From the NCBI GenBank assembly GCA_017397895.1, contig JAFQHP010000061.1, positions 1-53,072 on the forward strand: DNA of 53,072 nt, written 5' to 3'. The DNA is from Clostridia bacterium (GTDB taxonomy: Bacteria > Bacillota > Clostridia > Christensenellales > Aristaeellaceae). Below are positions 16,055 to 24,154 of this stretch, piece after piece; the first letter of the stretch is position 1; the number at the start of each line of letters is the position of its first letter. Position numbers and translations under genes: made by a program. Below the pieces are notes generated by a model. That model searched no databases. It worked only from the letters and a program-made list of their open reading frames with translations, and was not told the DNA's origin.

Positions 16055-16962
16055 AAATCACCCAGAACATCCGGCGCAAATGCATCCAGATTGCCGCCTT
16101 TGGCCTGAGCAATGCCCATGCGGGCAACCTGCTCACCGGCAAATTGTACACCGGCCCCTGGAAAAATTTCTGCAATCCCGGGCTCCACTGCTATTCCTGC
16201 CCCGCCGCCTCCACCGCCTGCCCCATCGGCGCCCTGCAGACGGTGATGGGCTCCTTCCAATTTGATTTCAGCTTCTATGTGGTGGGCTTTCTGATGGCTG
16301 TGGGCGTGGTGCTGGGCCGGTTTGTGTGCGGCTTTCTGTGCCCCTTCGGGCTGATCCAGGAATTGTTCCACAGGCTCCCGCTGAAAAAAATCCGCCTGCC
16401 CGGATGGATGAAGTACATCAAGTATGCCGTTCTTGCCGTTACGGTTTTCTGGCCGGTTCTGGTCACCAATTATGGCGTAGGCGACCCCTTTTTCTGCAAG
16501 TTCATCTGCCCCTCCGGCACCCTGACCGGGGCCGTGCCCCTTTTGCTCACAGACGATGCGCTGCATAACGCCGTGGGGCCCATGTTCCTGTGGAAAGCCG
16601 CCCTGGCCGTGATCATCCTGGCCCTTTGCATGGTGTGCTACCGCTTTTTTTGCCGGGTGCTGTGCCCCCTGGGCGCTTTTTACGGCCTGACAAACAAAGT
16701 GAGCCTGTACCGGCTGAAGGTGGATGAAGCAAAATGCATCCATTGCGGCAAATGCAAACAGGTGTGCCTGATGGATGTGGACCCTGTTCTTTCGCCAGAC
16801 AGCCCGGAATGTATCCGCTGCGGCGCCTGCGCACAAATATGCCCCGCCGGCGCCATCCGCCTGGGTTTTGGCATACGAAAAAAAGAAGCTGCTTCCCCCT
16901 CCCCCTGCAGCGGCCATTGCAAAAGCTGCAAAGGCTGCGGCAAAAGCGACATACCAACATAA
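16051..16962 (+). CDS. membrane 4Fe-4S electron-transfer protein, NapH/YccM-like
   Basis: This is a 303-residue protein; start 16051 overlaps the preceding stop in ATGA. Membrane spans lie near 75-95, 122-140 and 178-200. The paired loops CGFLCPFGLIQE (93-104) and CRVLCPLGAFYG (201-212) are characteristic of NapH-type quinol or ferredoxin-linked proteins. Two ferredoxin-type clusters follow: CIHCGKCKQVC (229-239) and CIRCGACAQICP (254-265). Extra cysteines occur near the N-terminus (41, 47, 50, 57) and at the end (CSGHCKSCKGC, 286-296). It probably passes low-potential electrons from the cytoplasm across the membrane to the CXXC protein and thioredoxin. Confidence 0.88.
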   Translation: MKITQNIRRKCIQIAAFGLSNAHAGNLLTGKLYTGPWKNFCNPGLHCYSCPAASTACPIGALQTVMGSFQFDFSFYVVGFLMAVGVVLGRFVCGFLCPFGLIQELFHRLPLKKIRLPGWMKYIKYAVLAVTVFWPVLVTNYGVGDPFFCKFICPSGTLTGAVPLLLTDDALHNAVGPMFLWKAALAVIILALCMVCYRFFCRVLCPLGAFYGLTNKVSLYRLKVDEAKCIHCGKCKQVCLMDVDPVLSPDSPECIRCGACAQICPAGAIRLGFGIRKKEAASPSPCSGHCKSCKGCGKSDIPT

Positions 16963-16965
16963 AAA

Positions 16966-16995
16966 AACAGGAGCTTTTCCGGCTCCTGTTTTTAT
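16966..16995. terminator. bidirectional intrinsic terminator
   Basis: A nine-bp perfect stem (16966-16974 with 16982-16990), flanked by an A run and a T run, between the convergent 4Fe-4S and MFS genes. Confidence 0.88.
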
Positions 16996-16997
16996 AT

Positions 16998-18185
16998 TCA
17001 CTTTTCTTCTGTCCGCCACATCATCAGCGCCATTACCGCCGCCAGGGCAAAGGCCGCAAAGCCGAATACAAAGGGCAGCTTGGGGCCCATTTCGTATATG
17101 AACCCGGCCAGGGCGGAGCCGAAAATGCTGCCGAAGGATTTGACAGCGTTGAAGGCGCCCATCACCAGATTGCTCTGGGGGCCGCTTCCCAGCACCGCCG
17201 CCCGGTTTTGCATCAGGGGCACAGAAATGAAATAGAACGCAAAAAACAGCACATTCACCAGCACAAATGGCACCGGGTTTTCGAAGACAATCACGCCCAG
17301 CATGGCCGCAGTGCATACCCCCATCACCCCGGCAATGTAGGGTGACACCTTTTTCTGCCGCAAAATCCACATACACAAGGTGCCGTTGGATATCAGGGAA
17401 ATCACCCCCAGCGCCGCCTTGATGATGCCGTTGTAGCCGGAGGTGAGCCGGAACTGATCCCGCAGGTAATAATTAAAGCACTGCTCAAAGGCAATATACC
17501 CCAGGTTCCCCAGCCCATAGGCCAGGAACAGGAATACCAGCGTTCTGGTCATGAACCGGCGGCACTGCCAGATGGCGGCGAAAGGATTGCTTTGCCGAAG
17601 CAGGGTTTTCCCATCCGGCCGCACCGCCGTCTGCTTGTCATCCCGGCAGCCAATAAACAGCAGCACCGACATACAGGCCAGCGTGGCCGCCTGAAGCCAT
17701 ACGGAATAATACACATTGATTTCGCCAACCAGCCCGCCCACAAAATAGCCGAAGGAAGCGGACACGGAATTTACCGTGGCATTGACGGCCAGGTTGCGCC
17801 CCCGTTTTTCTTCCGGGGAGCAGTTCACCGTGTAGGTGAGAAACACCACATAGCAGCCACCGATGAAAATGCCGGCAAACATGCGAGCCAGAAGAAACTG
17901 GATTTCCGTCTGCGCCAGGCCGAACAGCACCTGACCCAGGGCATAGCCGAACCCGCAGATGAGCATCACGGTTTTGCTGGAAAGAATGCCCGCCATTTTG
18001 CCCCAGAAGGGGGAAAACAGGAAATTGAAGGCCATCATGGCCGCCAGTGCCAGGCCGAACATATAGTCGTTCAGCTGCCGGTCCTGAATGATTGTGGGCG
18101 TAACCGGGTGCACAAAATTGGCTGCCATATTGAACACAAACATCACCGCAAAAAAATACCCCAGGCTGCCTTCCTTCCGTTTCAT
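16998..18185 (-). CDS. major facilitator superfamily transporter
   Basis: This is a 395-residue protein with about 12 membrane spans. Start 18185 is chosen because GGAAAGGAAGGG lies just upstream; the longer start at 18218 would place charged residues before the first span. The loop between spans 2 and 3 reads SPFWGKMAGILSSKTVM, the MFS A-motif (G-x-x-x-D-R-x-G-R-K) in degenerate form. A later loop has NCSPEEKRGRNLA, the usual R-G-R. The substrate is not evident. It is transcribed divergently from a glycoside hydrolase, so uptake or efflux of a sugar or glycoside is possible but not shown. Confidence 0.88.
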   Translation of the reverse strand: MKRKEGSLGYFFAVMFVFNMAANFVHPVTPTIIQDRQLNDYMFGLALAAMMAFNFLFSPFWGKMAGILSSKTVMLICGFGYALGQVLFGLAQTEIQFLLARMFAGIFIGGCYVVFLTYTVNCSPEEKRGRNLAVNATVNSVSASFGYFVGGLVGEINVYYSVWLQAATLACMSVLLFIGCRDDKQTAVRPDGKTLLRQSNPFAAIWQCRRFMTRTLVFLFLAYGLGNLGYIAFEQCFNYYLRDQFRLTSGYNGIIKAALGVISLISNGTLCMWILRQKKVSPYIAGVMGVCTAAMLGVIVFENPVPFVLVNVLFFAFYFISVPLMQNRAAVLGSGPQSNLVMGAFNAVKSFGSIFGSALAGFIYEMGPKLPFVFGFAAFALAAVMALMMWRTEEK

Positions 18186-18208
18186 GGGCTTCCCTTCCTT
18201 TCCTGCCC

Positions 18209-18237
18209 ATCTTACCAAAGCCCTGTCCCCCAGTCAA
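18209..18237 (-). promoter_or_regulatory. SigA-type promoter for the MFS gene
   Basis: On the minus strand TTGACT (18232-18237) and TAAGAT (18209-18214) have a 17-bp spacer. It lies 24 bases from the chosen start codon. Confidence 0.75.
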
Positions 18238-18279
18238 TGGCGCTTTGTGCCTCAGTTATGCCAAAGCAGGCCTTTTCCC

Positions 18280-18308
18280 TTGCAAAAAAAGAGAAAAGAC
18301 ACTATAAT
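18280..18308 (+). promoter_or_regulatory. SigA-type promoter for the glycoside hydrolase gene
   Basis: TTGCAA at 18280-18285 and TATAAT at 18303-18308 with a 17-bp spacer. It is arranged back to back with the MFS promoter, 42 bp apart. Confidence 0.8.
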
Positions 18309-18349
18309 GAACACAGGCAAAACAATCCGATACTGAAAGGAGTCCTCCC

Positions 18350-20008
18350 ATGGAGCGTCTTTTCACCACCCATCATATCCGCAAAACAAAAGAGCTTTCC
18401 GGCCTTTGGAAATTCACCTGCCTGGACGAAGACGCCTCTTCCCGTCCCCTTCAGCTGCCCGTACCCGGTGCATGGGAAACCGTGCCCGCCCTACGAAACT
18501 GGCGGGGCCGGGGATTGTATGAATACCCCTTCATTGGCGGCGGCAACCTGCGCTTTTCCTTCGGCGGGGTATCTTTCCGGGCCAAAGTGATGCTGGACGG
18601 CCGGGAGATTGCCAGCCACTACGGCGCTTACACCGCCTTTGACGCTGTGGCGGAAAATGTGCCCCAGGGAGAACACCTTTTGCAGGTGGAGGCGGATAAC
18701 CGCTGGGGGGACGATTCCGCCCTCCATATCCCCAACGATTATTACTCCTACGGCGGCATCACACGGCCGGTGGTGATGGAAGAAATCCCTGCTGCCTACA
18801 TCACCCACCTGCACATCACCCCCCGGAAAACAGAAAACGGCTGGGAAGCCCATGCGGAGGGCGCCGTATGCAGCCTGACTGATGAAAAAGCGGAATACTG
18901 CCTTTCCCTTTCCCTGGACGGCCAGGCGCTTTCCTCCCTGCCCGTCACCGCAAACGGAAAGGGCCACACCCCCTTTTCCTGCACCCTGCCCTGCCCCCGG
19001 GTTTCCCCCTGGACGCCGGAAAACCCGCAGTTGTACCTGCTTTCTGCCACCCTTTCCAAAGACGGCACTCCCCTGGACGACCTGGTGGAGCGTATGGGCT
19101 TTCGGGAAATCACCCTTTCCGGCCGGGATATTCTGCTTAGCGGTAAAAAGCTGCTTTTGAAGGGCTTTAACCGCCACGAGGACTGGGGCCCCTTCGGCTG
19201 CGCCGTGCCCCTGCAGGCCATGGTGCACGATATCCACCTGATGCAGGACATGGGCTGCAACTGCGTGCGCACCTGCCATTACCCAAACGATCCGCTGTTC
19301 CTGGATTTGTGCGACGAAATGGGCATATTGGTGTGGGAGGAAAGCCACGCCCGGGGCCTGAATGAACAGCACATGCGCAACCCCCATTTCATGGAGCAGA
19401 ACCTGCTTTGCACCCGGGAAATGGTGCACCAGCATTACAACCACCCCGCCATCTTCATCTGGGGCTGCCTGAACGAATGTGCAGACGATACGGAATACGG
19501 CGCCGCCTGCTACCGGGAAACCTACCGCACCCTGCATGAAGCGGATCCCAGCCGCCCCATGACGGCGGCACTGCTGGAAAGAAGCGGCGGGCTGGTGTAC
19601 AACGATTCCGATGTAGTCAGCGTGAATATGTATCCGCTTTGGTATTACGAGGGCGATGTGAAAGGGCGGATGGACAAGAAATTTGCGGAAATTGACGCCC
19701 AGGGGGCAGCAGACAAGCCCTTCATCCTCAGCGAAATCGGCGCAGGAGCGGTGTTTGGCTATCATGATGTGCTGGGAGAAAGCAAATGGTCGGAGGAAAG
19801 GCAATGCACCATCCTCAGGGCGCAGATTGAAGCCGTGCTCAGCCATCCCCGTTGCAGCGGCATTTTCCTGTGGCAGTTTGCCGATTGCCGGGTGACCCCG
19901 GAATGCGCCATGGGCCGGCCGAAAACGTATAACAACAAGGGCGTGGTCAGCGAACACCGCCAGCCCAAACTGGCCTACAAAACCGTGAAGGAACTGTTCA
20001 GAAAATAA
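18350..20008 (+). CDS. glycoside hydrolase family 2 enzyme (beta-galactosidase or beta-glucuronidase type), cytoplasmic
   Basis: This 552-residue enzyme has no signal peptide, so it acts inside the cell. A jelly-roll sugar-binding domain (about 15-150, ending YGGITRPV), an Ig-like domain (about 150-260) and a TIM barrel (from LLLKGFNRHEDW, 268-279) appear in GH2 order. The acid/base is Glu376 in WGCLNEC; the nucleophile is Glu462 in LSEIGAGA. Asn375 before the acid/base and the H-E-D motif also fit. The protein is short for the family and close in length to beta-glucuronidases, but I see no firm N-K uronate motif, so specificity is left open. Confidence 0.88.
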   Translation: MERLFTTHHIRKTKELSGLWKFTCLDEDASSRPLQLPVPGAWETVPALRNWRGRGLYEYPFIGGGNLRFSFGGVSFRAKVMLDGREIASHYGAYTAFDAVAENVPQGEHLLQVEADNRWGDDSALHIPNDYYSYGGITRPVVMEEIPAAYITHLHITPRKTENGWEAHAEGAVCSLTDEKAEYCLSLSLDGQALSSLPVTANGKGHTPFSCTLPCPRVSPWTPENPQLYLLSATLSKDGTPLDDLVERMGFREITLSGRDILLSGKKLLLKGFNRHEDWGPFGCAVPLQAMVHDIHLMQDMGCNCVRTCHYPNDPLFLDLCDEMGILVWEESHARGLNEQHMRNPHFMEQNLLCTREMVHQHYNHPAIFIWGCLNECADDTEYGAACYRETYRTLHEADPSRPMTAALLERSGGLVYNDSDVVSVNMYPLWYYEGDVKGRMDKKFAEIDAQGAADKPFILSEIGAGAVFGYHDVLGESKWSEERQCTILRAQIEAVLSHPRCSGIFLWQFADCRVTPECAMGRPKTYNNKGVVSEHRQPKLAYKTVKELFRK

Positions 20009-20016
20009 ACAAATCA

Positions 20017-20049
20017 AAAGCCCGGGCCGTTTTCCGGTCCGGGCTTTTT
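20017..20049. terminator. bidirectional intrinsic terminator
   Basis: A 12-bp stem with one wobble pair (20017-20028 with 20036-20047) and T runs on both strands, between the convergent hydrolase and glycosyltransferase genes. Confidence 0.88.
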
Positions 20050-20067
20050 GTTTGCAGCAAATAACAG

Positions 20068-20991
20068 TTATTTTGCCCTCCAATGTGCTTTCACATATTT
20101 CCAGATGATTTCCGGATAGCGCAGATGGTACAGCACATTCCAGGCAAAGGAAGGGTTTTTCCTGCGCATCACATGGTAATCCCTTTCCCGTGTCCGCTGC
20201 AGGATCTTCCGGTTCATGTGCAGCTTCCAGAGCAAGGGAAAACGCACATAAGGGAACACTTCCTGCCGGTAAATTTCCCGGGTGTCTCTCAGATACGCAT
20301 CCGACACATTGGCCGGTGCACTGACGCCGCCCTTGCGGTGCTTTACCACCGGGCGCTCCATGAAAACCACCCGGGCACCCAGGCGATACCACCGCAGGTT
20401 CATGGGGTAATCCTCAATGAGCCTGTAGCAGGAAGGCACCGGGCCAAATTCCTCCACGCACCTGCGGGAGCGGGCCGTGGCACAGCCAAAGAGAAAATTA
20501 TCCCGGCACAAGGCTTTCCAGATGGCCTTGCGTTTTCCCGTGCGAAGCAGCTGCAGCGGCTTTCCTTCCGGCGCCAGGGCATACTCCCTGGAAAGGCTTT
20601 CATCGCACACCGCCCGCCAGCCCACCACCACATGGGCGTCCTGCTGCGAAAAGGCACGCACCCAGTCCCCTAGCACATCTGCATCGTACAATACATCGTC
20701 CGACGCCAGTGTGAAGATGAGGTCCCCGTGAGAAACCTCAATGGCATGGTTGATATTGTACACCGTGCCCCTGTTTTCCTCGCTGCGCAGGTATTCCAGG
20801 CTCAGAATATTCCCCTTCTGATGCTGCTGCACAAAGGCAAGCACTTCCTCCCTGCGGTTTTCAAGGGATCCGTCATCGGCCACAATCAGCTGGATGGCAG
20901 GATAATGCTGCATCAGCACGGAAGAGATGCACTCCAACAGATGCACATCGTTATAGCAGGGCACGATGACGGTGATCAGCTGATGATTCAT
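20068..20991 (-). CDS. family 2 glycosyltransferase
   Basis: This is a 307-residue enzyme with a GT-A fold. The N-terminal ITVIVPCYNDVHLLEC strand, VADDGS (nucleotide-binding Asp pair) and LASDDVLYDAD (DxD-type metal site) are intact. No membrane segment is obvious. It is the last gene of the minus-strand polysaccharide operon, 24 bases downstream of a GNAT gene. It probably adds one sugar to a lipid-linked chain in the cytoplasm. The donor and acceptor are unknown. Confidence 0.88.
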   Translation of the reverse strand: MNHQLITVIVPCYNDVHLLECISSVLMQHYPAIQLIVADDGSLENRREEVLAFVQQHQKGNILSLEYLRSEENRGTVYNINHAIEVSHGDLIFTLASDDVLYDADVLGDWVRAFSQQDAHVVVGWRAVCDESLSREYALAPEGKPLQLLRTGKRKAIWKALCRDNFLFGCATARSRRCVEEFGPVPSCYRLIEDYPMNLRWYRLGARVVFMERPVVKHRKGGVSAPANVSDAYLRDTREIYRQEVFPYVRFPLLWKLHMNRKILQRTRERDYHVMRRKNPSFAWNVLYHLRYPEIIWKYVKAHWRAK

Positions 20992-21015
20992 CCTTCTTTG
21001 CCTCTACAATTTCCG

Positions 21016-21495
21016 TTACGCTTCCACACAGTAGAATACGTAAATATCGGTATCCTCAAAGCCGCTTACCGGCAGAACATCCACCCGGGGATACTGGTTT
21101 TTGTCATAAAAACGCACCGCCCGGTGATTGGCTTTTTTCACATACCAATACACTTTCTTCAGCCCCAGCTTTTCAAAGCCGTACTGAATAATCTCCGCCA
21201 TGCCCTGGCGGGAATAGCCCTTGCCCATGGCCGCCTTGCGGATGGTGATGGCAAATTCGGCATGGCCGGCAGCCCGGTCCACATGCTTGAGGCTGACGGT
21301 GCCCATGTATTCGTCGTTTTCATCCACAATGGCCAGATTGACGTTATTTTCATCCGTCAGGCTGTTTTCAATGAAGTGTTCGCAATCCGCCAGGGTTTTG
21401 CTGGCAAAGTCGGCTTCCATCCATTCGGTAACGCCGGCGTCATGCATCCATTCCAGCATCAGGGGAGCATCCGTTTTTTTCAAATTGCGCAGCAT
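21016..21495 (-). CDS. GNAT N-acetyltransferase, RimJ/RimL-like, probably for an amino sugar
   Basis: This 159-residue protein opens with MLRNLKKTDAPLMLEWM and has AIVDENDEYMGTVSLKHVD, the acetyl-CoA loop KAAMGKGYSRQGMAEII, and VKKANHRAVRFYDKN, all standard for the RimJ/L branch. It follows the DegT aminotransferase by 12 bases, with the FdtA-like ketoisomerase before that. It is therefore likely to N-acetylate the dTDP-3-amino-3,6-dideoxyhexose made by those enzymes. The known FdtC and QdtC enzymes for this step are left-handed beta-helix proteins, so this would be a non-homologous replacement. The role is inferred from context. Confidence 0.75.
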   Translation of the reverse strand: MLRNLKKTDAPLMLEWMHDAGVTEWMEADFASKTLADCEHFIENSLTDENNVNLAIVDENDEYMGTVSLKHVDRAAGHAEFAITIRKAAMGKGYSRQGMAEIIQYGFEKLGLKKVYWYVKKANHRAVRFYDKNQYPRVDVLPVSGFEDTDIYVFYCVEA

Positions 21496-21507
21496 TGTTC
21501 TGCCTCC

Positions 21508-22605
21508 TTATCGGGCCGGAAAAGCGTTGACGGTATCGATAACATACTGGATTTCTTCGTCCGTCATGCCGATGAAGAAGGGCAGGCTCAATTCCTCCGC
21601 CGCAATCTTGGTGGCATTGGGCCAGCGAACCAGGTTTTCTTCGGCATAGCAGGGCTGATCCGCCACGGCAATGGGATAATGGCAGTTGGTACCGATTTCG
21701 TGGTCGCCAAGCCACTTGGCCATCCCATCACGGTCCTTGCACATCAGGGCAAAAATATGCCACACATGGGTGCGGTTTTCGCCGATGACGGGCAGCACCA
21801 CATCGGGATGTTTGATGCCGGCCAGGTATTTGGCGGCAATCCGGTTGCGTTCTTCGTTCTGCCGGTCCAGATGGCGCAGCTTCACCCGCAGCAGGGCGGC
21901 CTGCACTTCGTCCAGACGGCTGTTGGTGGCCTTGTAGATGTGGTGATATTTCCGGTCGCTGCCGTAATTGCCCAGGGCGCGTACCTTATCGGCCAGTTCC
22001 TTATTATTGGTCACCACAGCACCGCCGTCGCCCAGGGCGCCCAGGTTCTTGCCGGGATAGAAGGAGAAGCAGCCCACATCGCCGATGGTACCGGCCTTGC
22101 GTCCCTTATAGGTGGCGCCGTGGGCCTGGGCACAGTCTTCAATCACATAGAGATTGTGCTTTTTAGCAAACGCCATGATGGGATCCATATCTGCCATCTG
22201 GCCGTACAGATGCACCGGGATGATGGCCCTGGTTTTTTCGGTTACCAATTCCTCCAGGCCGTGGCCGTCCAGGTTGGCGGTCATCAGGTCCGGTTCCGCC
22301 AGAACGGGGGTGGCACCGGCATAGCTGACAGCCAGGGCGGTGGCAATGAAGGTATCCCCGGGCACAATGATCTCATCCCCGGCACCCAGGCCCAGCGCAC
22401 GGATGGAAAGGAACAGGGCGTCCAGGCCGTTGGCCACACCCACGCAGTATTCGCCGCCGCAATATGCAGCAAATTCTTTTTCAAATTCTTCGCACTGCCT
22501 GCCCTGGATGAACCAGCCCACATCATAGCAGTTTTCAAAAGCCGCCATCATATCGTTCCGGATTGCAGCATGCATTCTGTCCATGGTGGAAAAGGGGATT
22601 TTCAT
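21508..22605 (-). CDS. DegT/DnrJ/EryC1/StrS sugar aminotransferase (FdtB/QdtB-like)
   Basis: This is a 365-residue PLP enzyme; start 22605 follows GGAGGTG. Family motifs include [20 protein letters not shown] (55-74), [20 protein letters not shown] (81-100), EDCAQAHGA (156-164) and the PLP-binding Lys186 in [17 protein letters not shown]. It probably transaminates the 3-keto group of a dTDP-6-deoxyhexulose with glutamate as donor. The adjacent FdtA-type 3,4-ketoisomerase makes exactly that substrate, which supports the 3-amino assignment over the 4-amino one. The product would be dTDP-Fuc3N or dTDP-Qui3N. Confidence 0.9.
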   Translation of the reverse strand: MKIPFSTMDRMHAAIRNDMMAAFENCYDVGWFIQGRQCEEFEKEFAAYCGGEYCVGVANGLDALFLSIRALGLGAGDEIIVPGDTFIATALAVSYAGATPVLAEPDLMTANLDGHGLEELVTEKTRAIIPVHLYGQMADMDPIMAFAKKHNLYVIEDCAQAHGATYKGRKAGTIGDVGCFSFYPGKNLGALGDGGAVVTNNKELADKVRALGNYGSDRKYHHIYKATNSRLDEVQAALLRVKLRHLDRQNEERNRIAAKYLAGIKHPDVVLPVIGENRTHVWHIFALMCKDRDGMAKWLGDHEIGTNCHYPIAVADQPCYAEENLVRWPNATKIAAEELSLPFFIGMTDEEIQYVIDTVNAFPAR

Positions 22606-22632
22606 GGTTGAGCACCTCCGCATTTTATCTTC

Positions 22633-23094
22633 TTATTTGGCAAAGTATTCCTTGGCTTCAGGTTCGTAATCTTCATATTTGCGCAGGTAATCGCTTTCGG
22701 TATAATCTGCGCTGGCCAGCACAAGCAATGTGGCATGCTGGGAAAAATCAAACATTTCCCGCCATACATACGGGCCGATATACAGCCCCTCCCAGGGCTT
22801 GTTCAATTCCACCACCGTTTCTTCATACGGCGTTTTCACCAGCACCTTCACCGTACCGCCCAGGGCAATCAGCACCTGATGCAGCTCCCGGTGGGAGTGG
22901 AAGCCCCGGCGAATATCCGGCCCCACGCTGTGAATATAGTAAATGCGCTTGATATCAAAGGGCACATGGACGCCGCCGGTGATGGGGGTCAGATGGCCAA
23001 GCCCCCGGGGACCGTCGGGGTTGTGAATATCCCGGAAGGTAACCATTCCGGTATTGGGCACCGAAAGCGGACAAACCAGATCAGTTTTTTCCAT
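22633..23094 (-). CDS. dTDP-4-keto-6-deoxyglucose 3,4-ketoisomerase (FdtA/QdtA, WxcM-like cupin)
   Basis: This is a 153-residue cupin. The central GFHSHRELHQVLIALGGTVKV carries the two catalytic-type histidines, followed by LNKPWEGLYIGPYVWREM and a tail ADYTESDYLRKYEDY that is highly typical of FdtA/QdtA proteins. The reaction moves the keto group from C4 to C3 of dTDP-4-keto-6-deoxyglucose, the product of RmlB encoded at 27342. Whether the C4 hydroxyl becomes galacto (FdtA) or gluco (QdtA) cannot be decided by eye. It overlaps the upstream glycosyltransferase by 14 bases. Confidence 0.88.
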   Translation of the reverse strand: MEKTDLVCPLSVPNTGMVTFRDIHNPDGPRGLGHLTPITGGVHVPFDIKRIYYIHSVGPDIRRGFHSHRELHQVLIALGGTVKVLVKTPYEETVVELNKPWEGLYIGPYVWREMFDFSQHATLLVLASADYTESDYLRKYEDYEPEAKEYFAK

Positions 23095-24154
23095 AATCAG
23101 CAGCCTCCTTGGTATGGTTGATTTGCTTCATGGCAGCGTCAAAATAATATCCGCCTGCAATTTTCTTCTGGACAAGGCCAAGCATTTCCCGGTCCGCCGG
23201 GCAAATTTTTTCCCGCAGGTTTTTCAAATCCGCCACCGCAGTGCCGGCCCGGTTTTCTTTCACATAAGCGGCTGTTGCCGCCTGATCCCACAGCACAACC
23301 GGTATGCCCGCCGCCAGATACAAAGACAGCTTATGGGGATTATTGTAGCGGATGTATTCCCCGAAGCTGCCTGCACATGTGTCCATGCTGTCCCCGCCCC
23401 ACACAAGGCCGTATGCGCCCTCCAGATGATGGGGCAGTTCATCAGCAGGCAAAACGCCGTGATAGAACACCTGCTTTTCTTCCTGGGTTTTCCCGGTGAA
23501 ACCGGGGCCGTACAGGTGCAGGGCATAATCCCTTTGGGGGTCATCAATCAGCCGATACACATACCCGCTTTGCTCCGCCGACAAATTTCCGGCAATGCAG
23601 AGGGAAAACGCTTCTCCCTCTTTTCTTTCCGGCAGCGGATGAACCAGGTAATCGAAAATCTCAAGCACCGTCAGCTGCTGCTCTTTTACCCCCTGGGCCA
23701 AAAGATACTGCTTCATTTTTTCGTTATGGCAGATGATATGATCAAACAGGGGCAGGAACACCCGATCCGAATAAACGGCGCCTTCCCCGTGCAATTTCCG
23801 CAGCGAATCCAGATCATGCACCAGCGCAGCAAAACGGATGTGCTTCAAACGGCGGATCAGCGGCAGGGCCATCTTTCCCAGCCTTGCGGATTTCACCGGC
23901 CGGTGGGGATACTGAAACAGCACAAAGGCGCCTTTTTTTACCGCAAACAACAATTTCAGCCAGTTGAAGGCACCGGCAAAAACCAACATCAATTTGCCCG
24001 GCAATCCTTTCCCGGCCGTTTGCGCGCCGCTGAAAACCAGCCGCTTCATCCCCATCCGGTCGGAAAGGGTCTGGATATCCTGCCTGGCCTTCTGGCCGGC
24101 ATGCTGCTCCTTGGTGGTTTTTGTCACCACACAGTAAATGGGCGGCTGTTTCAT
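23081..24154 (-). CDS. glycosyltransferase resembling beta-1,6-galactofuranosyltransferases
   Basis: This is a 357-residue GT-B-like protein. An early FQYPH motif, the middle IICHNEKMKQYLLAQGV, and late VWGGDSMDTC...YNNPHKLSLYLAAGIPVVLWDQAA match the plan of WbbI-type galactofuranosyltransferases and related glucosyltransferases. The C-terminal glycine- and proline-rich donor loop (A-A-G-I-P-V-V) is clear. UDP-galactofuranose would be supplied by Glf, encoded at 35741, which makes the assignment more likely. It overlaps the Stealth gene by four bases and the ketoisomerase by 14, so all are in one operon. Confidence 0.6.
   Translation of the reverse strand: MKQPPIYCVVTKTTKEQHAGQKARQDIQTLSDRMGMKRLVFSGAQTAGKGLPGKLMLVFAGAFNWLKLLFAVKKGAFVLFQYPHRPVKSARLGKMALPLIRRLKHIRFAALVHDLDSLRKLHGEGAVYSDRVFLPLFDHIICHNEKMKQYLLAQGVKEQQLTVLEIFDYLVHPLPERKEGEAFSLCIAGNLSAEQSGYVYRLIDDPQRDYALHLYGPGFTGKTQEEKQVFYHGVLPADELPHHLEGAYGLVWGGDSMDTCAGSFGEYIRYNNPHKLSLYLAAGIPVVLWDQAATAAYVKENRAGTAVADLKNLREKICPADREMLGLVQKKIAGGYYFDAAMKQINHTKEAADYGKN

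Noticed and set aside
15925..17376. Open frame of 483 codons on the minus strand
   Set aside because: It covers the 4Fe-4S gene and the terminator in antisense; the cysteine-rich + strand protein is clearly the real gene.
18491..20392. Open frame of 633 codons on the minus strand
   Set aside because: It is antisense to the family 2 hydrolase, crosses its terminator, and shows no recognisable motif.
20728..22611. Open frame of 627 codons on the + strand
   Set aside because: It lies antisense to the GT2, GNAT and aminotransferase genes, has His/Gln-rich composition and no domain, and is a shadow of the GC-rich third-codon bias.
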